Positions 7,790 through 16,714 of a DNA stretch of 64,000 bases are shown here, piece by piece (the first letter of the stretch is position 1; every line of letters starts with the position of its first letter). The stretch is from Solimonas sp041659605. GTDB taxonomy: Bacteria > Pseudomonadota > Gammaproteobacteria > Nevskiales > Nevskiaceae. Position numbers and translations under genes: made by a program. The stretch covers positions 6,436-70,435 of the forward strand of contig JBAZXW010000023.1 in assembly GCA_041659605.1 (NCBI GenBank), written 5' to 3'. Below the pieces are notes generated by a model. It saw only the letters and a program-made list of their open reading frames with translations. It was not told where the DNA came from and did no database searches.

Positions 7790-10600
7790 CTAGTCGCCCA
7801 GCAGTCTGCGGCGGACGTCGAGCACGGCCTCACGGTCCGCGGCAAACGCGCCGCTCTCCGCCAGCGACGACTCCTTCTGCAAGGCGCGCGCATGCGCCCA
7901 GCTGCGGAAGACCCGGTAACAGCGAATGAGGGTGTCCCGGTCGGTCGCGCTGACGCTGCCGGCGCGCTCCAGAGCCTCCAGCTGACGCCAGTTGTCGCTC
8001 CACTCGACGATGCCGGCGTCGCGATGGGCATCGCGCAGCACGAGAAACTGGGTGATGAACTCGAGGTCGACCAGTCCGCCGTCGCCCTGCTTGATGTCCC
8101 AGCTCGCGGCGGTCGACTTGTCGAGGTTCGCGCGCATCTTCGCGCGCATGTCGACGATCTCCTGCCGCAGCTTGTCCGGATCGCGCGGCTGCATCAGCAC
8201 GTCGCGGCGGACGCGCGCGAAAGCCTGGCCGATGTCGATGGCGCCGCCGACCCAACGCGCGCGTGTCAGCGCCTGGTGCTCCCAGGTCCAGGCCTCGCTG
8301 CGCTGGTAGCCGTCAAAGCTGGCGAGACTGCTGACCAGCAGGCCGGAGCGGCCGTTGGGCCGCAACTCCATGTCGACCTCGTAGGCGCGCCCGGCGGGCG
8401 TCTGCGTCGCCAGCCAGTTGATCAGCCGCTGCGCGAGGCGCGCGAGATAGGTGCCGTTGTTGATGCGGCGCGGCCCGCCGACACTGTCGGCATCGAGCTG
8501 GTCGCAGTCGTGCAGGAACACCAGGTCGAGGTCCGAGCCGTAACCGAGCTCGATACCGCCGAACTTGCCATAGGCGATCACCGCGAAGCCGGTCGGCGTG
8601 CCGTCGCTGTTCAGCGGCGCGCCGTATTGCGCGCTCATCTCGGCCCACGCGAACGCCAAGGCCTGGCTGACGATCGCTTCGGCGAGCCAGGTCAGCCGGT
8701 CGCTGACCTTGACCAGCGGCAGCGCCTCGACCAGGTCCGCCGCGGCGACACGCAGCGTGATTTCCTTCTGGTAGTGGCGCAGCAGGTCCATCGCCGGCTC
8801 GGTGTCGGCCGGCGGTCGCAGGTGCTCGGCGCGCCGCGCGAGTTCCGCAAACAGCTCGGCGCGGTCCGGCGGCGCATAGAGCGAACGCGCGTCGAGCAGG
8901 CTGTCGAGCACGATCGGCGAATGGGCGATGAATTCGGTCAGCCACGGGCTCGCCGCGCACAGCCGCACCAGCGTGCTGCGCGCGGAAGTGGATTCGCGCA
9001 GCAAGGTCAGATAGGTGCTGCGTCCCGCCACGGCCTCGATCACGCGCAAGGCGCGGGTCAGCGCGGACTCCGGCTCGGGCTGTGCCAACGCCAGCTCGAC
9101 GACCTGTGCGAGCAGCACGCGCAGCTTGTGAGCCGTTTCGTCGCGCATCGCGCGCACCAGCCGTACCTCGCGCAACGCATCGATCTGCGCGAGCACAGCC
9201 TGCGGATGACGCTTGAACCCGGCGGCATACAGGGCTTCGAGCGCGGCATCGCCGGAAAGCGTCGCGCCCCACAACCCGTCGACGAGCGGCTGCTGCGCGC
9301 TCACCACGGCCTCGCCACCGGTGGCGAACACGCGCGCGAACTGCGCGTGGACGTAACGGCGCACCTCGGCCACGCGTGCGCTCAATGCATCCCAGCTGGC
9401 GAAGTCGAGCGCGGCGACCAGCGCCGCGCGCGCCTCGTCGGCGCCCGGCAGCGCATGGGTCTGCTGATCGGCGTACATCTGGATCGAGTTCTCGAGCCGA
9501 CGCAGGAACACGTAGGCCTCGTCGAGCCGCTGCGCGTCGGCGGCGTCGAGGTAGCCGTTGTCGCCGAGGTAGCGCAGCACCGGCCGCAGGCGGCTGTCGC
9601 GCAGTGCCGCCACGCTGCCGCCGCGCACCAGCTGGAACGACTGCACGATGAACTCGATCTCGCGGATACCGCCGGCGCCGAGCTTGACGTTGTCCTCAAG
9701 CCCCTTGCGCGCGACGTCGTCCTCGATCAGCTTCTTCAGGTCGCGCAGCGCACCGACCGCGTTGTAGTCCAGATAGCGCCGATAGACGAATGGCCGCAAG
9801 GTGCGCAGCAGGCGCTCGCCGGCGTCGAGATCGCCGGCAATCGGGCGCGCCTTGATCAGCGCATATCGCTCCCACTCGCGGCCGTGCACCTGGTAGTAGT
9901 CCTCCAGCGCCGGGAACGAGGCCGACAGCGCACCAGCGGAACCGAACGGCCGCAGCATCGTGTCGACGCGGAACACGAAGCCGTCCTCGGTCTGCGCCAG
10001 CAGCAGCTTGGACGTCTCCTGCGCGAGCTTGATGAAGTACTCGTCCGAGCTGATGCTGCGCTCGCCATCCCCGGTCTCAGGACATGTTTCGCCACTGTCG
10101 CTGTGGCAGAAGATCAGGTCGATGTCGGACGAGAAGTTGAGCTCGCGCCCGCCCAGTTTGCCCATGCCGAGTACGACTGGCCGCACGATCTCGCCGCTGG
10201 TGCTGCGCGGCACGCCGTGCCGCGCCTGCAGGCGCCGCTCGACGTCGCGCAAGGCCGCAGCAACGCAGGCGTCGGCCAGGTCCGACAGATCGCGCAGGCT
10301 TTCGTCGAGCTCGGCGGCGCCGGCGAGATCGCGCAGGGCGATGCGGGCCATCTCGCGCCGCCGCACGCGCCGCAGCGCACGCGCAGTCGACGCGGCATCC
10401 GCCGCGACGGCGGCATCGACCCGCGCCGCCAGCTCGCCATGACGATAGTGGCGTTCGAAGCCGTCGAGGCCATCGGCCTGCGCAGTCAGCGCCGTCAGCG
10501 CATCGCGCAGGAAGCGGCTCGCGGCCAGTACGCGCGGAAGTTGCGCGGACAGCGTCGGCAGGCGCGTGCCGAGCGCATCGATCAGGGCGTCCATCGGCAT
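7790..10600 (-). CDS. glnE: Glutamine synthetase adenylyltransferase/adenylyl-removing enzyme
   Basis: A 936-aa bifunctional enzyme that adds AMP to or removes it from glutamine synthetase in response to PII signals. Two nucleotidyltransferase domains are visible: GMGKLGGRELNFSSDIDL around residues 145-162 (deadenylylase half) and YGKFGGIELGYGSDLDL in the C-terminal half (adenylylase). The length is close to the usual 940-990 aa. The ATG at 10600 overlaps the TGA of the upstream gene by one base, which argues for coupled translation; a TTG one codon earlier and an ATG two codons later are alternatives. It is the third gene of an amidase/conserved protein/glnE operon, an unusual partner set. 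Confidence 0.95.
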   Translation of the reverse strand: MPMDALIDALGTRLPTLSAQLPRVLAASRFLRDALTALTAQADGLDGFERHYRHGELAARVDAAVAADAASTARALRRVRRREMARIALRDLAGAAELDESLRDLSDLADACVAAALRDVERRLQARHGVPRSTSGEIVRPVVLGMGKLGGRELNFSSDIDLIFCHSDSGETCPETGDGERSISSDEYFIKLAQETSKLLLAQTEDGFVFRVDTMLRPFGSAGALSASFPALEDYYQVHGREWERYALIKARPIAGDLDAGERLLRTLRPFVYRRYLDYNAVGALRDLKKLIEDDVARKGLEDNVKLGAGGIREIEFIVQSFQLVRGGSVAALRDSRLRPVLRYLGDNGYLDAADAQRLDEAYVFLRRLENSIQMYADQQTHALPGADEARAALVAALDFASWDALSARVAEVRRYVHAQFARVFATGGEAVVSAQQPLVDGLWGATLSGDAALEALYAAGFKRHPQAVLAQIDALREVRLVRAMRDETAHKLRVLLAQVVELALAQPEPESALTRALRVIEAVAGRSTYLTLLRESTSARSTLVRLCAASPWLTEFIAHSPIVLDSLLDARSLYAPPDRAELFAELARRAEHLRPPADTEPAMDLLRHYQKEITLRVAAADLVEALPLVKVSDRLTWLAEAIVSQALAFAWAEMSAQYGAPLNSDGTPTGFAVIAYGKFGGIELGYGSDLDLVFLHDCDQLDADSVGGPRRINNGTYLARLAQRLINWLATQTPAGRAYEVDMELRPNGRSGLLVSSLASFDGYQRSEAWTWEHQALTRARWVGGAIDIGQAFARVRRDVLMQPRDPDKLRQEIVDMRAKMRANLDKSTAASWDIKQGDGGLVDLEFITQFLVLRDAHRDAGIVEWSDNWRQLEALERAGSVSATDRDTLIRCYRVFRSWAHARALQKESSLAESGAFAADREAVLDVRRRLLGD

Positions 10601-11307
10601 CAATTCTCGCGCTTGAGGGCGATCCAGGTCTGGCGGCTTTGTCCGACGCAGCGGCCATCGGCGCCAAACAGCGCGGTGCCGGCCTGATGCTTGCGCCCGT
10701 CGACACCCATCCCCCAGCCGATGACGATGCAGCGCTCGTCGGCGGCGACGCTGCCGTCAAAGCGCGCCGTCATGCGTCCGAGCAGCATCGCCGGGCGCGG
10801 GTCGAGCCCGACAGTCGCTGCCCAGTAACCGGGACAATCGGTCGCCGCCCACAGCACCGGCAGCGGCATGCGGCCCGATGCATCGGCGAGCGTCGCGTCC
10901 GGCACCCACGGCGCGGCAACGATGCCGTCGCGCCAGACGCCGGTGAAGATGCGCAGGCCGTCGTGTGCGGCCCGACCCGGTCCACAGGTAAAACAGGTCG
11001 GGTAGTCGTGCTGGTAAAACCCGGCGTAGCGCGCCGCTGCGGCGGCAGCGCCATCGACATCCGGTGATGCAGGCGGCGCCGGCCAGTCCGCGGCGATGGC
11101 CCGTGCCTCGGCGATCAGCTGCCCGGCGTGCGTCAGCCGCGCGACGTCACCGGCGGCTTCAAGCTGCAGGGCGACGCCCAGCGGCGGTGGCGCCTTCAGC
11201 GTAACTTCGACGGTGCCCGCTAGATGCTGCGCGAGCAAGCCGCAGCTATAGCCGCCGTTGCCCGAGGCCGGTGGCCCGCAGTAGCGCGGATCGATGAAGA
11301 CTTTCAC
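10600..11307 (-). CDS. Conserved protein with PTCFTCG motif (hotdog/thioesterase-like)
   Basis: A 235-aa protein of no established function. The start is a GTG at 11307 overlapping the amidase stop (GTGA); the frame upstream of it only shadows the amidase. A conserved core reads YPTCFTCGPGR, then GLRIFTG, then APWVPDATL and VLWAATDCPGYWA. This pattern recalls uncharacterised hotdog-fold, thioesterase-like proteins in which two cysteines precede the fold. No signal peptide or membrane segment is seen. Its position, translationally coupled to both an amidase and glnE, hints at an acyl or amide metabolic role, but that is inference. Confidence 0.7.
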   Translation of the reverse strand: MKVFIDPRYCGPPASGNGGYSCGLLAQHLAGTVEVTLKAPPPLGVALQLEAAGDVARLTHAGQLIAEARAIAADWPAPPASPDVDGAAAAAARYAGFYQHDYPTCFTCGPGRAAHDGLRIFTGVWRDGIVAAPWVPDATLADASGRMPLPVLWAATDCPGYWAATVGLDPRPAMLLGRMTARFDGSVAADERCIVIGWGMGVDGRKHQAGTALFGADGRCVGQSRQTWIALKREN

Positions 11308-12785
11308 AGTGCCGGCCGTCGCTGCGCCCAGGGCCTGGCCTGCTCCAGCTGCGCGGCGACACGGAACAACAGGTCTTCGGCGCCCACCGGGGCGATGAAC
11401 TGCACGCCGATCGGCAGATGGTCGGCGGTCCAATGTAGCGGCACCGACATCGCCGGCGTGCCGGTCAGATTCGCGAGCTGGGTGAACGGCACCTTGGCGA
11501 GACTGTCGCGGGCGAGCTGCTCGACCATGCCGCTGCCGTGCAGCAGGCGCCCGGCGCCGACCGCGAGCAACAGCGACTGGGCGGCGCGCTGCCAGCCCGG
11601 CAACTGCAGCTCGCCGATGCGCATCGGCGGATAGGCCAGCGTCGGCGTCAGATACAGCGCGTACTTCTGGTGGAAGCGCCCGAGTGCCCGCGAATAGCCG
11701 TTCCAGCGGCGGTGCGCGAGCACGTACGCGCTGGCCGGCAACGTGCGGCCGAGCAGGCCGAGCACGCGCGTGTCCGGCTCGAAATCCGCCTCTCGTGCGC
11801 CGGCAACGGCGCCCCAGTGGGCGATGTCGGCGGCGACCTGGCCCATGTACATGGTCAGGTAGTCCTGCGCGAGCGCGTTACCGTCGATCTCGGGCTCCGC
11901 TTCCTCGACATAGTGACCGAGGCTTTCGAGCAGGCGCGCCGCATCGGTCACCGCCTGCACGCATTCCGGATGCACGCCCATGCCGATCGGCGAACGCTGG
12001 CTGAAGGCGATGCGCAGCTTGCCCGGCTCGTGCTGCAGCTCGTCAAGATATGGCCGCGCCGGCGGCCGGATCTCGAACGGTGCGCCGACATCGGCGCCCT
12101 GGATCGCATCGAGCATCGCCGCGCTGTCGCGCACGCTGCGCGAGACGACGAGGTCCGACGACGCGCCTTCCCAGGCCTCCGCCATGCGCGGCCCCAAAGG
12201 CACGCGTCCGCGCGACGGCCGCAGTCCGAACAATCCGCAGCAGGCCGCCGGAATGCGGATCGAGCCGCCGCCGTCATTGGCGCCGGCCAGCGGCACGATG
12301 CCGGCGGCGACCGCGGCCGCCGCGCCGCCGCTCGATCCGCCGGGCGTGTGCTCCAGGTTCCAGGGGTTGCGCGTCGCGCCCCAGCGCACAGGCTCGGTGC
12401 AGCCCTTGAGCGCGAGCTCCGGCGAATTGGTCTTGCCAAAGACGACGACGCCGCTGCGCAGGAAGCGCTCGGTGATCTCGGCGTGCGTCTCGGGGACGTA
12501 GTTACGCACCGCAGCGCTGCCGACCGTCGTCGGCACGCCCGCGTAGTCCTGGATCACGTCCTTGACCAGAAAAGGGACGCCGGCAAATGGCCCTTCGAGC
12601 GCCTGCCGTGCGCGCTCGCGCGCGATCTCGTGCATCGGGATGACGATCGCGTTGACCTTTGGATTGACCGCCTCGGCGCGGGCAATTGCCGCTTCCAGCA
12701 GTTCTGCCGGCGTGACCTGGCGATCGCGCACCAGCGCGGCGAGTCCCAGTCCGTCGTGCTGCAGGTAGTCGTCGGCGGAAATCAT
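11304..12785 (-). CDS. Amidase signature family hydrolase
   Basis: A 493-aa amidase of the Ser-cisSer-Lys class. The catalytic lysine is in FLVKDV (K75), the glycine/serine-rich signature TPGGSSGGAAAA runs about 148-159, and the nucleophile lies in DGGGSIRIP (S175). The ATG at 12785 is preceded by GGAGGAG at 6 bases, which fixes the start. The family hydrolyses carboxamides, including fatty amides, aryl amides and some lactams; the substrate here is unknown. It is not GatA, because no gatB or gatC is nearby. It is the first gene of the operon with the 235-aa protein and glnE, and is divergent from the methyltransferase-like gene, 71 bases away. Confidence 0.88.
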   Translation of the reverse strand: MISADDYLQHDGLGLAALVRDRQVTPAELLEAAIARAEAVNPKVNAIVIPMHEIARERARQALEGPFAGVPFLVKDVIQDYAGVPTTVGSAAVRNYVPETHAEITERFLRSGVVVFGKTNSPELALKGCTEPVRWGATRNPWNLEHTPGGSSGGAAAAVAAGIVPLAGANDGGGSIRIPAACCGLFGLRPSRGRVPLGPRMAEAWEGASSDLVVSRSVRDSAAMLDAIQGADVGAPFEIRPPARPYLDELQHEPGKLRIAFSQRSPIGMGVHPECVQAVTDAARLLESLGHYVEEAEPEIDGNALAQDYLTMYMGQVAADIAHWGAVAGAREADFEPDTRVLGLLGRTLPASAYVLAHRRWNGYSRALGRFHQKYALYLTPTLAYPPMRIGELQLPGWQRAAQSLLLAVGAGRLLHGSGMVEQLARDSLAKVPFTQLANLTGTPAMSVPLHWTADHLPIGVQFIAPVGAEDLLFRVAAQLEQARPWAQRRPAL

Positions 12786-12856
12786 GCAGCTCCTCCACAT
12801 TGTCCTTGGCGCGGCATAGAGTAGCCGGATAGGCACAGAGTCTGGAGGTGTGTGCG

Positions 12857-13609
12857 ATGAACACGTCGACGGCGACAACCGCAAGCCCGGTTCCGACGAA
12901 CGCGCCCGCGTGGGCGGCGGCGACGCGCCGCTTCACCCACTGGCTGGTCAACGATTTTGGCGGCGGTCCGCGGCCGTGGAAGTTCTCGTGGGTGATCAAC
13001 TTCCAGAAAGCCGGCACTTTCCTGTTTCTGGGCGCGCTGATCGCGTGGTACGGCAACACTTCGACCGCCGCGTGGATTTATCTCGCGATGCACGGCTCCT
13101 ACGGCCTGGTGTGGATCCTCAAGGACCTCGCCTTTCCCGATCCGAACTGGCAGGCGCGCATCACCATCGGCGGCGGCATCAACGCCTTCCTCGGCGTGCT
13201 CGGCTGGTACTGGGTGTTCGGCTGGCTGCTGATCTCCGGCACGGCGCAGCCCGATTACCCGCTGCCCGATTACGCCTGGTTCTGCCTGTGCATCAGCCTG
13301 TGCATCCTCGGCAGCGTGATCATGATCGCCGCCGACGCGCAGAAGTTCTTCACGCTGCGCGTGAAGCGTGGGCTGATCAGCGATGGCATGCACCGCTACG
13401 TGCGCCATCCGAACTACCTGGGCGAGATGATGATCTACGGCAGCTTCGCGCTGATGGTCTGGCACTGGCTGCCGGTGCTCGTGCTGGCCTGGGTCTGGCT
13501 CGGCCTGTTCGCGGTCAACATGACGCTCAAGGAGGCGAGCATGTCGCGCTATCCGGAATGGGCCGCGTACAAGCAGCGCAGCTGGTGGCTGGTTCCGGGC
13601 CTGCTCTAA
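12857..13609 (+). CDS. Isoprenylcysteine methyltransferase-like / DUF1295-type membrane protein
   Basis: A 250-aa protein with about six hydrophobic segments. Its C-terminal block holds GMHRYVRHPNYLGEMMIYGSF, the signature shared by isoprenylcysteine carboxyl methyltransferases, NnrU and steroid 5-alpha-reductase C-terminal domains. The RHPNYLGE stretch contacts SAM or NAD(P)H in characterised members. The start at 12857 has GGAGG with good spacing. It probably acts as an inner-membrane methyltransferase or reductase on a lipid-like substrate; the exact reaction cannot be deduced. Confidence 0.75.
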   Translation: MNTSTATTASPVPTNAPAWAAATRRFTHWLVNDFGGGPRPWKFSWVINFQKAGTFLFLGALIAWYGNTSTAAWIYLAMHGSYGLVWILKDLAFPDPNWQARITIGGGINAFLGVLGWYWVFGWLLISGTAQPDYPLPDYAWFCLCISLCILGSVIMIAADAQKFFTLRVKRGLISDGMHRYVRHPNYLGEMMIYGSFALMVWHWLPVLVLAWVWLGLFAVNMTLKEASMSRYPEWAAYKQRSWWLVPGLL

Positions 13610-13613
13610 AACT

Positions 13614-13961
13614 TCAGCTGCGGAACACGAAGTACACCGCGCCGACCATGCACAGCGCCGCCCACAGGTAATCCCACTTGAGCGGCTGCTTCATGTAGAG
13701 CAGCACGAACGGCACGAACACCGTCAGCGTGATGATTTCCTGCAGGATCTTGAGCTGCGGCAGCGACAGCGTCGTGTACCCGATACGGTTGGCGGGCACC
13801 TGCAGCAGGTATTCGAACAGCGCGATGCCCCAGCTCAGCAGCGCGGCGACGATCCACGGTTTGCCGCGCAGGTCGCGCAGGTGTGCGTACCAGGCCAGCG
13901 TCATGAATACGTTGGACGCGACCAGCAGCCCGGTCGTCTGCCCCAGTACGCTCCAGTTCAT
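13614..13961 (-). CDS. DMT family protein (DUF486)
   Basis: A 115-aa protein with four predicted membrane helices, matching the small DUF486 branch of the drug/metabolite transporter superfamily: an early AWYAHL segment, then QVPANRIGY and LQEIITLTVF stretches. The ATG at 13961 is preceded by GGGAGGG. It converges on the methyltransferase-like gene with a 4-base gap, and a terminator hairpin separates it from yccA upstream. Small DMT proteins of this size usually dimerise. The substrate is unknown. Confidence 0.82.
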   Translation of the reverse strand: MNWSVLGQTTGLLVASNVFMTLAWYAHLRDLRGKPWIVAALLSWGIALFEYLLQVPANRIGYTTLSLPQLKILQEIITLTVFVPFVLLYMKQPLKWDYLWAALCMVGAVYFVFRS

Positions 13962-13980
13962 CTTTCCCTCCCCGATTACG

Positions 13981-14004
13981 AAAAAGCCCCGCCGAAGCGG
14001 GGCT
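13981..14004 (-). terminator. Rho-independent terminator after yccA
   Basis: Read on the minus strand, an 8-bp perfect stem AGCCCCGC/GCGGGGCT with a TTCG tetraloop is followed directly by five T residues. It sits 20 bases past the yccA stop codon and just before the DUF486 gene, so it separates the two transcripts. Confidence 0.9.
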
Positions 14005-14023
14005 CTGTCTGAAGCAAGACCAA

Positions 14024-14755
14024 TCAGTCGTCACCCGCGGCAAAGCCGAGCAGATGCAGCAGGCTCGTGAACAGGTTGTAGATCGCCACGTACAGCGACA
14101 CCGTCGCCAACACGTAGTTGGTCTCGCCGCCGTTCACGATCTCGCCGGTCTGGTACAGGATCATGCCGCACATCAGCAGCGTGAACATCGCCGAGATGCC
14201 CAGCGCCAGCGGCTGCAGGTAGACCCCGAACAGCGAGGCGACCAGCAGGCCGATGCTCAGCACGAACGCCAGCAGGATGCCGCTGAACAGGAGGCCACGC
14301 ATGAAGCTGAAGTCGCGGCGGCTCTTCACCGCGTAGGCCGACAGGCCGACGAAGATCGTGCCGGTCAGGCCGAAAGCCATCGTCACGATCTGCGCGCCGT
14401 TGGCGAAGCCCTTCAGATACATGTTGATGACCGGGCCGAGGCCAAAACCGAGCAGCCCGGTGACCGCGAACACGACCCAGATGCCGGCTTCCGAGTTGGC
14501 GGTGCGCGGCACCACGAACCAGAGCAGGCCCAGCGCGGCGAGCGAGCAGACCAGGCTCAGCCCGTAGGGCGCGCCGACAACCATCGACACGCCGGCCATC
14601 GCCGCGCTGAACAGCAGCGTCATCGACAGCAGCAGGTAGGTATTGCGCAGGACCTTCTGCGCAGCATCGACGGACGTGCCGTAAGCGGCAGCAGGACGCG
14701 CTGCAGCGCCGTTCGCACGCACGGGGACGGGACGCATGTTCTCGTTCCAGCTCAT
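14024..14755 (-). CDS. yccA: Bax inhibitor-1 / YccA family membrane protein
   Basis: A 243-aa inner-membrane protein with seven hydrophobic segments after a roughly 30-residue soluble N-terminus. The conserved region around QKVLRNTYLLLSMTLLFSA and the C-terminal YQTGEIVNGG plus VSLYVAIYNLFTSLLHLLG are typical of the UPF0005/YccA group. In E. coli YccA binds and restrains FtsH proteolysis of membrane proteins; other members leak calcium. The start has GGAG at 9 bases. It is monocistronic, with its own strong terminator. Confidence 0.9.
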   Translation of the reverse strand: MSWNENMRPVPVRANGAAARPAAAYGTSVDAAQKVLRNTYLLLSMTLLFSAAMAGVSMVVGAPYGLSLVCSLAALGLLWFVVPRTANSEAGIWVVFAVTGLLGFGLGPVINMYLKGFANGAQIVTMAFGLTGTIFVGLSAYAVKSRRDFSFMRGLLFSGILLAFVLSIGLLVASLFGVYLQPLALGISAMFTLLMCGMILYQTGEIVNGGETNYVLATVSLYVAIYNLFTSLLHLLGFAAGDD

Positions 14756-14806
14756 TTCAGATGCTCCAGGAATCCAACGTTGGGTTGATTCTAGCCAGAT
14801 TGACCG

Positions 14807-16573
14807 TCAGCCGGGTCCGGGGTTCCCTGAATGCGCGCCATCTTCATGACGATGCAGGTATTTCAGCGCCGCATCCGGCGTCGCGAAATACCAGCGTTTG
14901 CCCTCTTCCTTGACGTAGCCGGCCTCGCGCAGAACCTTGAGCACGTTGCGCTGCGCACCGCAGACGGCGACGAAGATGCCGACCTCGTTGAGATCATCGA
15001 TCAACTCCTCCAGGGCCACGAGGCCCGTCGCGTCGATCGTCGGCACCGCGGACAGATCCAGGATCAGCGCGCGCACACCGCGATCATGGTTGCGCAAAGC
15101 CGACATCGCGCGCTCGGCGGCGCCGAAGAACAGCGGGCCGGCGATCTGGTAATAGCGCACGTCGGCCGGCAGCCCTTCAGGCGCCAGCGGGTGATCGCCG
15201 CCGATCAGTGTGACCATCGACAGCTTGGCCATGCGGTGCATGAACAGCAGCGCCGCCAGCACGACGCCGGTCGAGATCGCGATGACCATGTCGAAGAACA
15301 CGGTCAGGCCAAAGCACAGCAACAGCAGCAGCACGTCGTAGCGCGGCGCGACGCGCAGGATGCGGATGAAGTTCTTCCGCTCGCTCATGTTCCACGCGAC
15401 CATCATCAGCAGCGCAGCCAGCCCGCTCATCGGCAGCCACGACAGCAGCGGCGCCAGCACCAGGATGCCGGCAAGCACGAACAGCGCGTGGAAGGCGCTC
15501 GCCAGCGGCGAGCGTGCGCCGGCACGCACGCTGGCGGCAGTGCGCGCCAGCGCGCCGGTCGCGGGGATGCCGCCGAACAGCGGCGCGACGATGTTGCCCA
15601 GGCCCTGTGCGACCAGCTCCGCATTCGGATCGTGCTTGCGGCCGGTCATGCCGTCGGCGACGACCGCGCACAACAGCGACTCGATCGCACCGAGTATCGC
15701 GATCGCGAACGCGGGCCCGATCAGCGTGCGGATCAGATTGAAATCCAGAAGCAGCGGCTGGCCATCGGGACCGGGCAATTGCCACGGCAGGTGGAAACTG
15801 GGCAGGAAGGGCGGAATGCCGCCGTGAACCACGCCGTCGACGACGTAGTGGAAGCGGTCCGCGACGGTGACGATCCCCGCATCCGGCCACCAGGTCTTGC
15901 TCAGCCAGGCAACGACCGCGGCAAAGGTGGCGCCGATCAGATAGGCCGGAATGCGGATGCCCAGGCGCGGCCAGAAGATCAGGATCAGCAGCGTCGTGAG
16001 CGCGAGCGCGGCCTCGGCAGGATTCAGGCTGGATGCAGCACGCAGAATCTCGACGATGCGCTCGGCGAAATGCTCCGAGCCGCCGACGTCCTGCAGACCC
16101 AGGAAATCCTTGAGCTGCAGGCTCGCGATCACCAGCGCGATGCCGGCGGTGAAGCCGGTCGTCACCGGGTACGGGATGTACTCGATCAACTGCCCGACGC
16201 GCCCCCATCCGATCGCGACCATCATCAGCCCGGCCATGAAGGTCGCAACCAGAAGGCCGCCGACGCCGTACTGCACGGCAATCGGATGCAGGATGACGAC
16301 GAAAGCGGCGGTGGGGCCGGAGACGTTGAATCGCGAGCCGCCGGCCAGCGCGATCAGCAGGCCGGCGATGAATGCGGTGTAGAGGCCATGCTGCGGCGGC
16401 ACGCCCGACGCGATGGCCAGGGCCAGCGACAGCGGGATCGCGATGATGCCGACAGAGATGCCAGCGAGCAGATCGGAGCGGAGGTCTCGGCGGGTGTAGC
16501 CCTGGGCGAAGGTTTCTCTCAGGGCGGACGCAATCGGGGGAAACGCGCGATGGATCGAGGTGATGCGTTGCAA
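14807..16573 (-). CDS. SulP family anion/dicarboxylate transporter with STAS domain
   Basis: A 588-aa SulP transporter. The N-terminal SDLLAGISVGIIAIPLSLA segment and RFNVSGPTAAFVVI are family hallmarks, followed by about 10-12 membrane helices. The C-terminal cytoplasmic STAS domain (about residues 460-570) holds LILDLSAVPTIDATGLVALE. Length and order resemble E. coli DauA (YchM), a C4-dicarboxylate importer, but sulfate or bicarbonate are also transported in this family, so no symbol is given. With two sulfotransferases in the window, sulfate import is one possible role, though the genes are not linked. Confidence 0.88.
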   Translation of the reverse strand: MQRITSIHRAFPPIASALRETFAQGYTRRDLRSDLLAGISVGIIAIPLSLALAIASGVPPQHGLYTAFIAGLLIALAGGSRFNVSGPTAAFVVILHPIAVQYGVGGLLVATFMAGLMMVAIGWGRVGQLIEYIPYPVTTGFTAGIALVIASLQLKDFLGLQDVGGSEHFAERIVEILRAASSLNPAEAALALTTLLILIFWPRLGIRIPAYLIGATFAAVVAWLSKTWWPDAGIVTVADRFHYVVDGVVHGGIPPFLPSFHLPWQLPGPDGQPLLLDFNLIRTLIGPAFAIAILGAIESLLCAVVADGMTGRKHDPNAELVAQGLGNIVAPLFGGIPATGALARTAASVRAGARSPLASAFHALFVLAGILVLAPLLSWLPMSGLAALLMMVAWNMSERKNFIRILRVAPRYDVLLLLLCFGLTVFFDMVIAISTGVVLAALLFMHRMAKLSMVTLIGGDHPLAPEGLPADVRYYQIAGPLFFGAAERAMSALRNHDRGVRALILDLSAVPTIDATGLVALEELIDDLNEVGIFVAVCGAQRNVLKVLREAGYVKEEGKRWYFATPDAALKYLHRHEDGAHSGNPGPG

Positions 16574-16585
16574 GGATCGGCTCGG

Positions 16586-16613
16586 TTGACCGTATTGAAA
16601 GGGGGCGTATTGT
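16586..16613 (+). promoter_or_regulatory. Putative sigma-70 promoter for the PLP enzyme gene
   Basis: TTGACC at 16586-16591, a 16-base spacer, and TATTGT at 16608-16613 match the -35 and -10 consensus at 5 and 4 of 6 positions. A run of nine C residues (16638-16646) lies in the predicted leader, about 75 bases before the start codon at 16715. Based on consensus only. Confidence 0.4.
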
Positions 16614-16714
16614 ATCGCCTAGGGGTACGCGGAATGTCCCCCCCCCAAATACAAGAGCAACAAGAGCAATAAGGGCGTGAGCGCGGCTGCGCACGGCGCC
16701 GGGAGGCGGGGCGC

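Noticed and set aside
7892..10687. A 931-codon plus-strand frame opposite glnE
   Set aside because: Antisense shadow of glnE; composition is Arg/His/Gln-rich with no domain, while glnE is complete.
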